64,000 nucleotides of DNA from Oxalobacteraceae sp. CFBP 8761 (GTDB lineage: Bacteria; Pseudomonadota; Gammaproteobacteria; Burkholderiales; Burkholderiaceae_D). The stretch is taken from NCBI GenBank assembly GCA_014841595.1, contig JACYUE010000005.1, positions 192,983 through 256,982 of the forward strand, written 5' to 3'. The translations under genes and the position numbers were made by a program. The notes under the pieces are model-generated. The model was not told the DNA's origin and made no database searches. It was given only the letters and a program-made list of their open reading frames with translations. Shown one piece after another: positions 7,409 to 17,068 of the stretch (positions are counted from its first letter, which is position 1; each line of letters opens with the position of its first letter).

Positions 7409-9199
7409 CTATCGCGTGCCCCTGACCGAGCGTGCCCTTTGCGCAACATCGATATCGAGGTAGCGCCAGTTCGTGAATTCGACGGGATGGCGTTTGTAGT
7501 TTTTCAACCACGGATGCCGCAAATCGCCCGATAAAACATGGGTCAAAGGCACCCATGGGTTGTACGCGTGGAGCAGCTGGTTCATCTCAAAATAGAGTGT
7601 GTTCCGCTCTGCACCATCCTGCAGCAAGCGTGCTTTTTCATAGCGCACATTGTATTGAGGCAGGTTGAAACGCGCGTAGTTCGCGCGGCCTGCATTCGGC
7701 CCGTACAACAGCTGATAAAAGTTGTCGCCGTCGGGGAAATCGGCGATCCAGTTACTCTCGAACATTTGCACCGTTCCGAGGCGCGAGGCCTTGATGATCT
7801 CCGTTTTCTTGTCGGACTTGAACACGACGCGCACACCGATGGCATTCAGGCATTTTCGCCACAGTTCATCGCGCAGGCGCCCGCCCACGGTCGCTTCGCT
7901 GTGCATCGTCAAGGTCAGCGGTTTGCCATCGGGCGCGCGCCGAAAACCGTCCGGGTCGCGCCCGTCGTAGCCATGGCGGTCGAGCAAGGCATTGGCCAGC
8001 GCCGGGTTGTACGGCACCGGACTGCGGTAGCGCGGATCGTAACCGCGCACATTCGGCGGCAGCGGCGACTCGGCCTTGATCGCAAACCCTTTTTTCAGTA
8101 GCGCAATGTCTTCGGCGCTGTTGTACGCCATCGAGATTGCACGCCGCAATGCAATGCGGTCCTTGCTGTAGCCGCCCACGACCGGGTCGGTCATGTTCAT
8201 CCACATATAGTAGGTCTGCAATACCGGAAAGCGCGACAGCACGATCCCGCGCGCCGCCAGGTCGGGCTTCAAGGCGCCGTCCTGCACGACCATCTCGGTC
8301 ATCGATTCGGGAATCTGCTCCAGGTAATCGTAGTCGGCATTCAAAAAGCCCAGCATGCGGCCCTGGAATTCCTCGGCGATGCGCACCTCGACCCGGTCTA
8401 CGCGCGGCAGGCGCTTGCCTTCCAGTGCGGCGGCAATCGCCCGGTCTTGCGGGTCGTCGCCCGGCGTGGCCGCGAACACGGCGGTGGAATCCGGATTGGC
8501 CAGCAGCACGATACGGTCGCTGCGCTTCCACTGCCCCAGCATGAACGGCCCGGTGCCGATCGGGTGATTGCCCGCCTGGCCCGGATACGCTTCGATCACT
8601 TCGCGCGCCACCACGCTGCTGGCCGCCGTCGCCAGATAGAACAGGAAGTTGTTGTCAGGCGCGGCCAGCTGGATACGCAGCGTGTAGCGGTCCGGCGCCT
8701 GCAGGCCGGCCACCGGCACATCCGGGCCGAAGCGCGCGCGCAGCGCGGCGTCGCCTGCGATCTTGCCTTCGAACATATAGGCCCAGGGCGACTTGAGCGC
8801 CGGATCATATAAACGCTTGAGGCTGTAGACATAGTCGGCCGCCGTGACTTCGCGCTTGCGGCCCTTGAACGCGGGGTCGGGCGTGAAGTGGATGCCGGGG
8901 CGGATGCGGAAGGTGTAGGTCAGGCCGTCGCTGCTGACGGTCGGCATGGCCGTGGCCGTGTTGGGGCGCAGCGTGGCCGGGCGCGCCAGGTAGTCGTAGC
9001 GCAGCAGCGGATCGAACAGGTTTTCCAGCAGCGACAGCGTGGCGTTGTCGGACGCGACCGCCGGGTCGAGTCCGGTCTCGCTCGTGGAGAGGAACATGTG
9101 CAGGACCTTGTCCTGCTCCTGTGCCTGCGCCTGCACGACCGGGCATGACAGGAGCAATGACAGCGACAGCAGCGCAGCAGCGGCGGAGCGAAATTTCAT
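7409..9199 (-). CDS. ABC transporter substrate-binding protein, peptide (SBP_bac_5) family
   Basis: This 596-residue protein has a Sec signal peptide (MKFRSAAAALLSL to AQAQ) and a family-5 oligopeptide-binding body, including the typical GTGPFMLGQWKRSDRIVLLA segment and a length usual for OppA/DppA proteins. Such proteins bind peptides in the periplasm and hand them to an ABC importer. No permease or ATPase genes lie next to it, so it either works with a transporter encoded elsewhere or feeds another system. The start at MKFRS is chosen because it opens the signal peptide. Confidence 0.9.
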   Translation of the reverse strand: MKFRSAAAALLSLSLLLSCPVVQAQAQEQDKVLHMFLSTSETGLDPAVASDNATLSLLENLFDPLLRYDYLARPATLRPNTATAMPTVSSDGLTYTFRIRPGIHFTPDPAFKGRKREVTAADYVYSLKRLYDPALKSPWAYMFEGKIAGDAALRARFGPDVPVAGLQAPDRYTLRIQLAAPDNNFLFYLATAASSVVAREVIEAYPGQAGNHPIGTGPFMLGQWKRSDRIVLLANPDSTAVFAATPGDDPQDRAIAAALEGKRLPRVDRVEVRIAEEFQGRMLGFLNADYDYLEQIPESMTEMVVQDGALKPDLAARGIVLSRFPVLQTYYMWMNMTDPVVGGYSKDRIALRRAISMAYNSAEDIALLKKGFAIKAESPLPPNVRGYDPRYRSPVPYNPALANALLDRHGYDGRDPDGFRRAPDGKPLTLTMHSEATVGGRLRDELWRKCLNAIGVRVVFKSDKKTEIIKASRLGTVQMFESNWIADFPDGDNFYQLLYGPNAGRANYARFNLPQYNVRYEKARLLQDGAERNTLYFEMNQLLHAYNPWVPLTHVLSGDLRHPWLKNYKRHPVEFTNWRYLDIDVAQRARSVRGTR

Positions 9200-9414
9200 G
9201 ACGGCAGATCCTTTGGGGCATCTCATACAGCGTGCCGTATCATAGGCGCGCCGCGCCCTGGCAAGCAACGCTCATAACTTTTGCGCATGGCGCGGCTGCA
9301 TTCTTTCATCCAAGCAGCTTGCCCTTGGCCCCTGGGCGCTGCACAATCGTCCGAACCCGGCGGCAACGCTTCGATCAGCACCGATCAGCACCTCTCAGCA
9401 TTTACTGGTTATCG

Positions 9415-10653
9415 ATGGCACTCAATTACATCTGGACAGGCTTCTTCCTCGTCGGCTTCCTCGCAGCAATGGCGCAGTGGCTCTTCCTCGGCGACACCGA
9501 AATCTTCAAGCGCATCATCGACGGCACCTTCGATTCAGCCAAGATGGCCGTGATGGACATCGCCCTGCCGCTGGCCGGTGTCATGACGTTCTGGCTCGGG
9601 ATCATGAATGTCGGTGAAAAGGCGGGCGCGATCAACCTGTTCGCGCGCGTGATCGGCCCGTTCTTTTCGCGCATCTTCCCCGGTGTGCCGCGCAACCACC
9701 CGGCCAACGGCCACATGGTGATGAACTTCTCGGCCAATATGCTGGGCCTCGACAACGCTGCCACGCCGTTCGGCCTGAAGGCCATGGAAAGCCTGCAGTC
9801 GCTCAACCCCAACAAGGATGAAGCGACCGATGCGCAGCTGATGTTCCTGGTGATCCAGACCTCGGGCCTGACGATTATTCCGCTGGCAGTGATGGCCCAG
9901 CGCGCGGTGCTGGGCGCGGCCAACCCGGCCGACATCTTCATCCCGACCCTGATCGCGACCTACACCGCCACCATCTTCAGCATCATCATGGTCGGCCTGC
10001 GCCAGCGCATCAACCTGTTCGACCCGGTGATCTTCGCCTGGATCGGCGGTACCGCGGCGCTGATCGCGTCGATGGTCCTCTCCTTCACCTACTTCCTCGA
10101 CAAGACGCAGATCCAGCTGGTGTCGTCGGTTGCCGCCAACCTGGTGCTGTTCGGCGTCATTGCGGCCTTCATGACCGGGGCGCTGCGCAAGAAGGTCAAT
10201 GTGTTCGAAGCCTTCATCGAAGGCGCCAAGGGCGGCGTCGAAACGTCCATCAAGATCATCCCCTACCTGGTCGGCATGATCGTGGCGATCAGCGTGGTGC
10301 GCAACTCGGGCATCCTGGGCATGGTCACGAGCGGCTTCGCGTGGGTGTTTGCCGCGCTGGGCCTGCAGACCGATTTCGTCGGCGCGCTGCCGACCGCGCT
10401 CATGAAATCGCTCTCGGGCAGCGGCGCGCGCGCCATGATGATCGATGCGATCAAGACCTATGGCGTGGATTCGTTCGTCGGCCGCCTGGCCAGCATCATG
10501 CAGGGCGCGTCGGACACCACGTTCTACATCATCGCGCTGTATTTCGGCTCGGTCGGCATCCGCAAGACGCGCTATGCAGTCAGCTATGGCCTGCTGGCCG
10601 ATCTGGTCGGCATCATCGCCGCGATCTTCGTCGCCTATCTCTTCTTCGGTTAA
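9415..10653 (+). CDS. Spore maturation protein-like membrane protein (fused SpmA-SpmB)
   Basis: This is a 412-residue multi-spanning inner-membrane protein with two nucleoside-recognition (Gate) domains, one in each half. Landmarks are NGHMVMNFSANMLGLDNAATP in the SpmA-like half and ALPTALMKSLSGSGARAMM in the SpmB-like half. In sporulating Firmicutes SpmA and SpmB are separate and affect spore core dehydration. The fused form occurs in many non-sporulating Gram-negatives and its function there is unknown. It ends 10 bp before dacB, so the two are probably co-transcribed. The ribosome site before the chosen ATG is weak. Confidence 0.85.
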   Translation: MALNYIWTGFFLVGFLAAMAQWLFLGDTEIFKRIIDGTFDSAKMAVMDIALPLAGVMTFWLGIMNVGEKAGAINLFARVIGPFFSRIFPGVPRNHPANGHMVMNFSANMLGLDNAATPFGLKAMESLQSLNPNKDEATDAQLMFLVIQTSGLTIIPLAVMAQRAVLGAANPADIFIPTLIATYTATIFSIIMVGLRQRINLFDPVIFAWIGGTAALIASMVLSFTYFLDKTQIQLVSSVAANLVLFGVIAAFMTGALRKKVNVFEAFIEGAKGGVETSIKIIPYLVGMIVAISVVRNSGILGMVTSGFAWVFAALGLQTDFVGALPTALMKSLSGSGARAMMIDAIKTYGVDSFVGRLASIMQGASDTTFYIIALYFGSVGIRKTRYAVSYGLLADLVGIIAAIFVAYLFFG

Positions 10654-10663
10654 GGATTCACGC

Positions 10664-12139
10664 ATGTTCAAACGCGCCACCCTCGTCCTGTCGCTGCTGT
10701 GCGCCACGTCGCTCGCCCAGGCCCAGCTACCGGCGCCGGTGGCGCAGCTGATGCAGCAAAGCGGCATCGCAGCCAGCGAAGTGGGCCTGCTCGTGCTGCG
10801 CGGCGACGCGGCCGTGCTGTCGCACCAGGCAGCGCTGCCGATGCAGCCGGCGTCCACGATCAAGCTGGTGACGACGCTGATCGGCCTCGAGCGGCTTGGC
10901 CCCACGTTCCGCGGCCGCACCGAACTGCGGACGACCGGGGATGTGAAAGACGGTGTGCTGCGCGGCAGCCTGTACGTCAAGGGCGGCGCCGATGCGGACC
11001 TGGCTGGCGAACACCTCGAAGCCATGCTGCGCGCGCTGCGCTACCAGGGCATCGAGCGCATCGAGGGCGACCTGGTGCTCGATCGCAGCCTGTTCCAGCC
11101 GGCGCGGCCGGATGTCGGCCTGCCGCCGTTCGACGAGTCGCCCGACGCGTATTACAACGTGATTCCCGACGCCCTCCTCCTCAACAAGAACATGCTGCAG
11201 CTCGACATGCGCGCGACCGGCGCCACCCTGCAACTGCGCATGTACCCGGAGCTCGAACGTGTCTCGGTCACGTCGGCGATGACGCTGGTCGAGCGCGATT
11301 GCGCGAAGTGGGAAGACGGCTGGCAGCTGCCCGAGACGCGGCGCGCGCCGGATGGCCGCATCGAGGTGGTCTTGCGCGGCACCTTCCCAAAGAACTGCAA
11401 CCGCAGCTACAGCGTCAATGTGCTCGACCGCGACGATTACGTGGGCCGCTTCGTGCGCCGCGCCTGGACCGATCTGGGCGGCACGCTCAGCGGCCGCACG
11501 ATCACCGGCGCCACGCCACTCGATGCGCGCGTGCTGGCCGCGCACGCCGCGCGCGCCTTGCCGGAACTGGTCCGCGACATCAACAAAACATCCGACAACA
11601 CGCTGGCACGCCTGCTGTTTCTGAGCCTGGGCAGTCTGCAGGGCGATCCGGTCGACGGCAGCCTGGCGCTGCCGTCCGGCGAGGTCACCACCTTCGCACG
11701 CGCCGATGCCGCGGTGCGCGACTGGCTGCGCGCGCAGCGCATCGACGACACCGGGTTCGTGATCGACAACGGCTCGGGCCTGTCGCGCACCGAGCGCATC
11801 AGCGCGCAGCAGATGGGCAGCCTGCTGCAGGCGGGCTTGAAGAGTCCATGGGCGCCCGAATTTCAGGCCAGCCTGCCGATCGGCGCGGTCGATGGCACCA
11901 TGCGCCGGCGCTTGGCCGGCACGCCGGCCGCCGGGCGCGCGCGCCTGAAAACGGGCACGCTGCGCAACGTCACGGCAGTGGCGGGCTACGTACCGGATGC
12001 GAATGGCAATCTGTGCGTGGTGGTGGCGATGGTCAACAGCGAACGGGCCAGCGACGGGCGCGGGCGAGCGGTACTGGATGCACTGGTCGACTGGGTCGCG
12101 CGATCGGGAACGACCCAGGCAGTAGCGACGCAACGTTGA
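10664..12139 (+). CDS. dacB: D-alanyl-D-alanine carboxypeptidase/endopeptidase (PBP4, family S13)
   Basis: This is a 491-residue periplasmic penicillin-binding protein that trims or cleaves peptide crosslinks in peptidoglycan. It has a signal peptide (MFKRATLVLSLLCATSLAQA) and the three active-site motifs: STIK (Ser64-Lys67), SDN at about 310 and KTG at about 429. The wide gap between the first two motifs holds the extra domains typical of the DacB/PBP4 class. AAGGAT stands before the ATG, and the SpmA/B-like gene is immediately upstream. Confidence 0.93.
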   Translation: MFKRATLVLSLLCATSLAQAQLPAPVAQLMQQSGIAASEVGLLVLRGDAAVLSHQAALPMQPASTIKLVTTLIGLERLGPTFRGRTELRTTGDVKDGVLRGSLYVKGGADADLAGEHLEAMLRALRYQGIERIEGDLVLDRSLFQPARPDVGLPPFDESPDAYYNVIPDALLLNKNMLQLDMRATGATLQLRMYPELERVSVTSAMTLVERDCAKWEDGWQLPETRRAPDGRIEVVLRGTFPKNCNRSYSVNVLDRDDYVGRFVRRAWTDLGGTLSGRTITGATPLDARVLAAHAARALPELVRDINKTSDNTLARLLFLSLGSLQGDPVDGSLALPSGEVTTFARADAAVRDWLRAQRIDDTGFVIDNGSGLSRTERISAQQMGSLLQAGLKSPWAPEFQASLPIGAVDGTMRRRLAGTPAAGRARLKTGTLRNVTAVAGYVPDANGNLCVVVAMVNSERASDGRGRAVLDALVDWVARSGTTQAVATQR

Positions 12140-12376
12140 TATAAACTGACACGGGATTGAACCGGGTTACCTTGCAAAACCAACAAAGTAATTAATGAAC
12201 TGATACATTTTGTTAGTTTCAAGTAAGAAAACCTTGTCACAATAGTCATTTGTCCGACGCCGTTACCGGTGATCGGTCCGGCCGGCGCCGACGCCGGATC
12301 ATCCCGTCCTGTCCGACTACCGCCGAATGATGAATCGTGTGTCGCAGGCATCATCACCTGCCGCACTGTTCATCGC

Positions 12377-13516
12377 ATGCACATCCATTACCTGACCGGC
12401 GAATTCGCGCGCAGCGCCAGCGAAACTGCGTTCCTTTCCAGCCAGATCGAACGCACACGGGGCATGCTCGGCTTCACGCTGGTGTTCTGCGTCGTGTTCT
12501 TCCTGTGCTTTTTCGTGACGGATATCGCGGTGCTGGGCCTGGATGCAGCAGTGCGCGACACGCTGCCGGCACGCCTGCTGGTCGCGGCCAGCGCCGGCAC
12601 CTGCGCCTGGCTGGCCTACCGCCGCCCCCTGTCGATCCGGGCCATGCGCCTGGCGGCGTCGCTGTCCGAAGGCATTGCGCTGTGCTGCTTCATGGTGGTG
12701 GCGCTGGCGCGGCCGTACGAGGTGCACTGGCATGCGATGTCGATGCTGATCATCCTGGTGGTGATCTACCTGTACATCCCGAACCGCCTTGTCTACTCGA
12801 CCGCGCTCGGTACCGGCGCCACGATCGTCTTTCTGGCGCTGGTCACGTTCGTGCTGCCGCCAAGGCCCGTGTCGGACCTGCTCACGATGGGCATGCTGCT
12901 CACGATGATCAACACGTTCGGCATTCTGGCGGCGCGCCGCTACAACCGGGTGGCGCGCGAACAGTTCCGGCTGGAGCTGACACTCAAGCAGATCGCCCAG
13001 CGCGACCAGCTCACCTGCTGCTACAACCGCCACTACCTGCACGATCATCTGCTGGGGCATGAGCTGCAAAGCGCCCGCCATCACCGGCATCCGGTGTCGG
13101 TCATCCTGTGCGACATCGATCACTTCAAGCGCATCAACGATACCTTCGGCCACCACGAGGGCGATGTCGTGATCCGCACCTTTGCCGGCCTGCTGCACAA
13201 GATGGCGCGCAGCGGCGTCGATGCCGTGGTGCGCTACGGCGGCGAGGAATTCCTGCTGGTCTTGCCCGCCACCGACCTGGCGCAAGGGGCGAAGCTGGCC
13301 GAGGACCTGCGCGCGGCGTTTGCGGCCAACCGGGTCGCGCCGGATGCCGATGGCCCCGGGTTGCAGACCACCGCCAGCTTCGGCCTGGCCACGTACGATT
13401 TCGCCCGCGACGACGGCCACATCACCTTGCCCGACCTGATCCTGACCGCCGACAAGCTGCTGTACGCGGCCAAGCACAATGGCCGCAACCGGGTCGAAGC
13501 GATTGCGATGAACTGA
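12377..13516 (+). CDS. Membrane-anchored diguanylate cyclase (GGDEF)
   Basis: This 379-residue protein has an N-terminal half with several hydrophobic segments (roughly residues 35-200) and a C-terminal GGDEF domain with the active motif RYGGEEF at about residue 285-291, preceded by the nucleotide-binding region DHFKRINDTFGHHEGD. It should make cyclic di-GMP at the inner membrane. No RxxD inhibitory site is present at its usual place five residues before GGEEF (the sequence there is SGVD), so classical product inhibition may be missing. A 237-bp region without other features precedes it. Confidence 0.9.
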   Translation: MHIHYLTGEFARSASETAFLSSQIERTRGMLGFTLVFCVVFFLCFFVTDIAVLGLDAAVRDTLPARLLVAASAGTCAWLAYRRPLSIRAMRLAASLSEGIALCCFMVVALARPYEVHWHAMSMLIILVVIYLYIPNRLVYSTALGTGATIVFLALVTFVLPPRPVSDLLTMGMLLTMINTFGILAARRYNRVAREQFRLELTLKQIAQRDQLTCCYNRHYLHDHLLGHELQSARHHRHPVSVILCDIDHFKRINDTFGHHEGDVVIRTFAGLLHKMARSGVDAVVRYGGEEFLLVLPATDLAQGAKLAEDLRAAFAANRVAPDADGPGLQTTASFGLATYDFARDDGHITLPDLILTADKLLYAAKHNGRNRVEAIAMN

Positions 13517-13519
13517 CGG

Positions 13520-14131
13520 CTACAGCACGCGCTGGAAGGTGCGCCGCACCCGATCGCGGTCGCCGCAATCGAAGTGCCACCATTCGGTTTTGATGCCCAA
13601 AAAGCCTGCCGCCAGCATCGCCTTGCGCAGCAGGCGCCGGTTGGCCACCTGCGCTTCGGTGAGGCGACCGGCCAGCACAAACCCTTCTTCGAGCGCCGGA
13701 TGCGACAGCTCGGTCATGTCGTCGAAACCGGTGCCCATGTCCAGCTCATGGCCGGCCGCGTCCACCAGCGTCAGGTCCAGCGCCATGCCGTACGAATGGA
13801 TCGAGCCGCGCGCCGGATCGGCCAGGTACAGGCGCAGATCGGTGCCCTCGAGCGCATCCCACAACTGCTGCTGGACGCGCTGCGGCCGCAGTGCATCGAG
13901 CACCAGCACCGTCAGGTCGGGCCGGCGTTCAGCCAGCCACGCCACCACGCGCTCGAGCGCTGCGGCTGCCTGCACATGCAGCCAGGCGCAATCGAACGGC
14001 GAATACAGATCGCGCCCGACGAAGTTGTTGGTGGTGGCGTAGCGCAGGTCGACCCGGATGCCGGCAATGCTGTCCAGATGCCGGAACGCCGGGCTGGCGG
14101 CAATGTCTTCGCTGGCGATGAACGCGTGCAT
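13520..14131 (-). CDS. ddpX: D-alanyl-D-alanine dipeptidase (VanX/DdpX, family M15)
   Basis: This 203-residue zinc peptidase hydrolyses free D-Ala-D-Ala. The metal and catalytic residues are in place: His112 and Asp119 in SIHSYGMALD, and Glu183 with His186 in EWWHFD. The DALRP segment near residue 80 carries the conserved Arg. There is no signal peptide, so it is probably cytoplasmic, fitting salvage of imported or internally released dipeptide rather than glycopeptide resistance (no vanH or vanA partner is nearby). It lies downstream of the LysR and amidase genes on the same strand. Confidence 0.88.
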   Translation of the reverse strand: MHAFIASEDIAASPAFRHLDSIAGIRVDLRYATTNNFVGRDLYSPFDCAWLHVQAAAALERVVAWLAERRPDLTVLVLDALRPQRVQQQLWDALEGTDLRLYLADPARGSIHSYGMALDLTLVDAAGHELDMGTGFDDMTELSHPALEEGFVLAGRLTEAQVANRRLLRKAMLAAGFLGIKTEWWHFDCGDRDRVRRTFQRVL

Positions 14132-14145
14132 GGTGCTGAAGAATC

Positions 14146-15045
14146 CTAGGCTGGTTCGAGACAGGCGCGCGCGGTCGCGCCGATGCAGTTGGCCAGCTCG
14201 CGCGCGCCGTGCGACAGCGGCGCGTGGCTGGCCGTGAGCAGGTACAGGTGCACGGGAATCGACGGCGACCACTGGCGGCACTGCACCTGGTTCGCCGCGG
14301 CCGATGCGGCCGTGAACGGATCGACCACCGCAGTGCCGGCGCCGGCTTCAACCAGCGAGCGGGCGATCTGGTACGTCTGCACCACGGTGCGAAACACCGG
14401 TTGCACGCCCTGCGCTTCGCAGGCTGCCATCACCATCTCACCCAGCGGATCGCGGTCGGCCATGCCGATCAGTTCACCCGTCAAGCCGTCGGCCGCGATC
14501 GGCGTGCGGCATTCGGCGTCACTCCAGGTGCCGCGCGGCGCCATCACCGTCAGCAGGCCATGCGCGATCGGCTCGGCCACGATGCCGGGATGGCGCGGAT
14601 CCTGCAACGACAGGCCCACATCGGCTTCGCCCAGGCGCAGTGCATTGACGATTTCGCTCGTGTGGTGCGTTGCCAGCTCGCACCGTGTTTCAGGGAACGC
14701 GCGGCGCCAGGCGGTCATCCCGGCCGGCAGCACGCTGACCGCAATGGTCGGCGTGGACACCAGGCGCACGGTTTCCACCGCCCGGCCCTTCAGGCTCGCG
14801 GCCAGACGGCGGATGCCCTGCAGGTCGCGATGAAGCTTTTCCGTTTCGATGAACAGGCGGTGCGCTTCCGGCTTGGGATACAGCTTGCCGCGCACGCGCT
14901 CGAACAGCGGCATGCCCAGTTGCAGCTCGGCGTGCTGCAGCACCTTGGTCACGGCCGGCTGCGAGATATGCAGCACCTGGGCGGCGCCACTGATGGTGCC
15001 GACCTGCATGATGGCGTGGAATACTTCGATATGGCGCAGACGCAT
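14146..15045 (-). CDS. LysR family transcriptional regulator
   Basis: This 299-residue regulator has an N-terminal winged helix (residues about 3-60, with GTISGAAQVLHISQPAVTKVL as the recognition region) and a periplasmic-binding-protein-like effector domain. It sits between the amidase and D-Ala-D-Ala dipeptidase genes on the same strand, so it may control the dipeptidase or respond to a cell-wall fragment. The effector cannot be deduced from the sequence. Confidence 0.88.
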   Translation of the reverse strand: MRLRHIEVFHAIMQVGTISGAAQVLHISQPAVTKVLQHAELQLGMPLFERVRGKLYPKPEAHRLFIETEKLHRDLQGIRRLAASLKGRAVETVRLVSTPTIAVSVLPAGMTAWRRAFPETRCELATHHTSEIVNALRLGEADVGLSLQDPRHPGIVAEPIAHGLLTVMAPRGTWSDAECRTPIAADGLTGELIGMADRDPLGEMVMAACEAQGVQPVFRTVVQTYQIARSLVEAGAGTAVVDPFTAASAAANQVQCRQWSPSIPVHLYLLTASHAPLSHGARELANCIGATARACLEPA

Positions 15046-15068
15046 CGCTTATCCCCCAATTGCCGCCA

Positions 15069-16063
<995 letters not shown>

Positions 16064-16067
<4 letters not shown>

Positions 16068-17032
16068 GGGGATTCCTCGTTGATGTTCTTGTTGGTTGCA
16101 CGCGCCGGTGGCGTGGCGGCCGGTTGCAATGCCAGCCGCGCGGCGCCGTGATGGGCGCGCAGGCCGGTCTGCGTGAGCTCCAGCCCGGCCGGCAGCGCGG
16201 CGCGCATCGTCTCGATGATCAGGGGGTGCAGTTCGCTGGCACGGCCGGCCAGCACCACCGGGCGCGGACCGAAACGGCGCGTGAGCGCCAGCGCCAGGCG
16301 CGCCAGTTCCAGGCCGGCTTCGCTCAGGATCGTGGCGGCGGCCGGATCGCGCTCAGCGCTGGCGGCAACGGCCAGCGCCAGCTTGCCGATCGCGCCGCGC
16401 TCGCCGTGATAGATGAACTGGCGCGATACATTCCAGTCGGCGCCGCCGATGTGCTCGAACACGGCCTGCGCCAGCGGCGAATCGCGCCAGCAGCCGGGCT
16501 GCTCGTCTTCGTTGCGCCAGATGTGGCGCAGCGCTTCGCGCGCGATCCAGAAGCCCCCGCCGCCATCGTCGAGCAGCACGCCGCGCCCACCGGCGCGGTG
16601 GAACACGTGATCGGCGTCGATGTAAGCGCCGATCGAGCCGGTGCCCGCGTAGACGAGGTAGCCGGCGCCGGGCACGAAGTTGGCGCGATACGCCAGTTCG
16701 ATATCGTTGGACAGCGTGACCGCGCTGGGCGCGACGCCCAGCAACTGGGCCAGCCAGGCTTGCAGCAGTTCGTCGTCACCGCCAAACCCCGTCAGGCCGG
16801 CCTGGATGCGCAGCGGACTGGCATGTGCAAGCACGGCCGCCGCCAGTTCTTCCAGGCTCGCGCGCACCGCTGCGCGCCCGTCCGATGTGGCCATCTGCAG
16901 CGCCGACAGGCCTGCGACCACGCCGTCGGCCAGGATGGCGCCGCCGGGGGCCGCCAGCGCCCAGCGCGTCTCGGTGCCGCCAGCGTCGATCCCCAGGCCA
17001 AACCCGCTCACGTTGTCACGATCAGATGACAT
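16064..17032 (-). CDS. BadF/BadG-type sugar kinase, probable GlcNAc/MurNAc kinase
   Basis: This 322-residue ASKHA-fold kinase has the phosphate-1 motif GIDAGGTETRWALA at the N terminus, FVPGAGYLVYAGTGS and GVLLDDGGGGFWIAREAL in the middle. The family includes N-acetylglucosamine kinase and the MurK kinase that makes MurNAc-6-phosphate. Placement beside murQ, which acts on MurNAc-6-phosphate, favours a MurK role, which is an inference. The ATG at 17032 is preferred over the GTG four codons upstream because GAGGTGG is well placed before it. The stop overlaps the amidase start by four bases. Confidence 0.82.
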
Positions 17033-17068
17033 CACAAAATCCACCTCTAAAACCCGATGCTACCTGCA

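Noticed and set aside
13520..14131. VanX-like gene as a sign of glycopeptide resistance
   Set aside because: No vanH, vanA-type ligase or vanRS genes are nearby, and the setting is cell-wall salvage.
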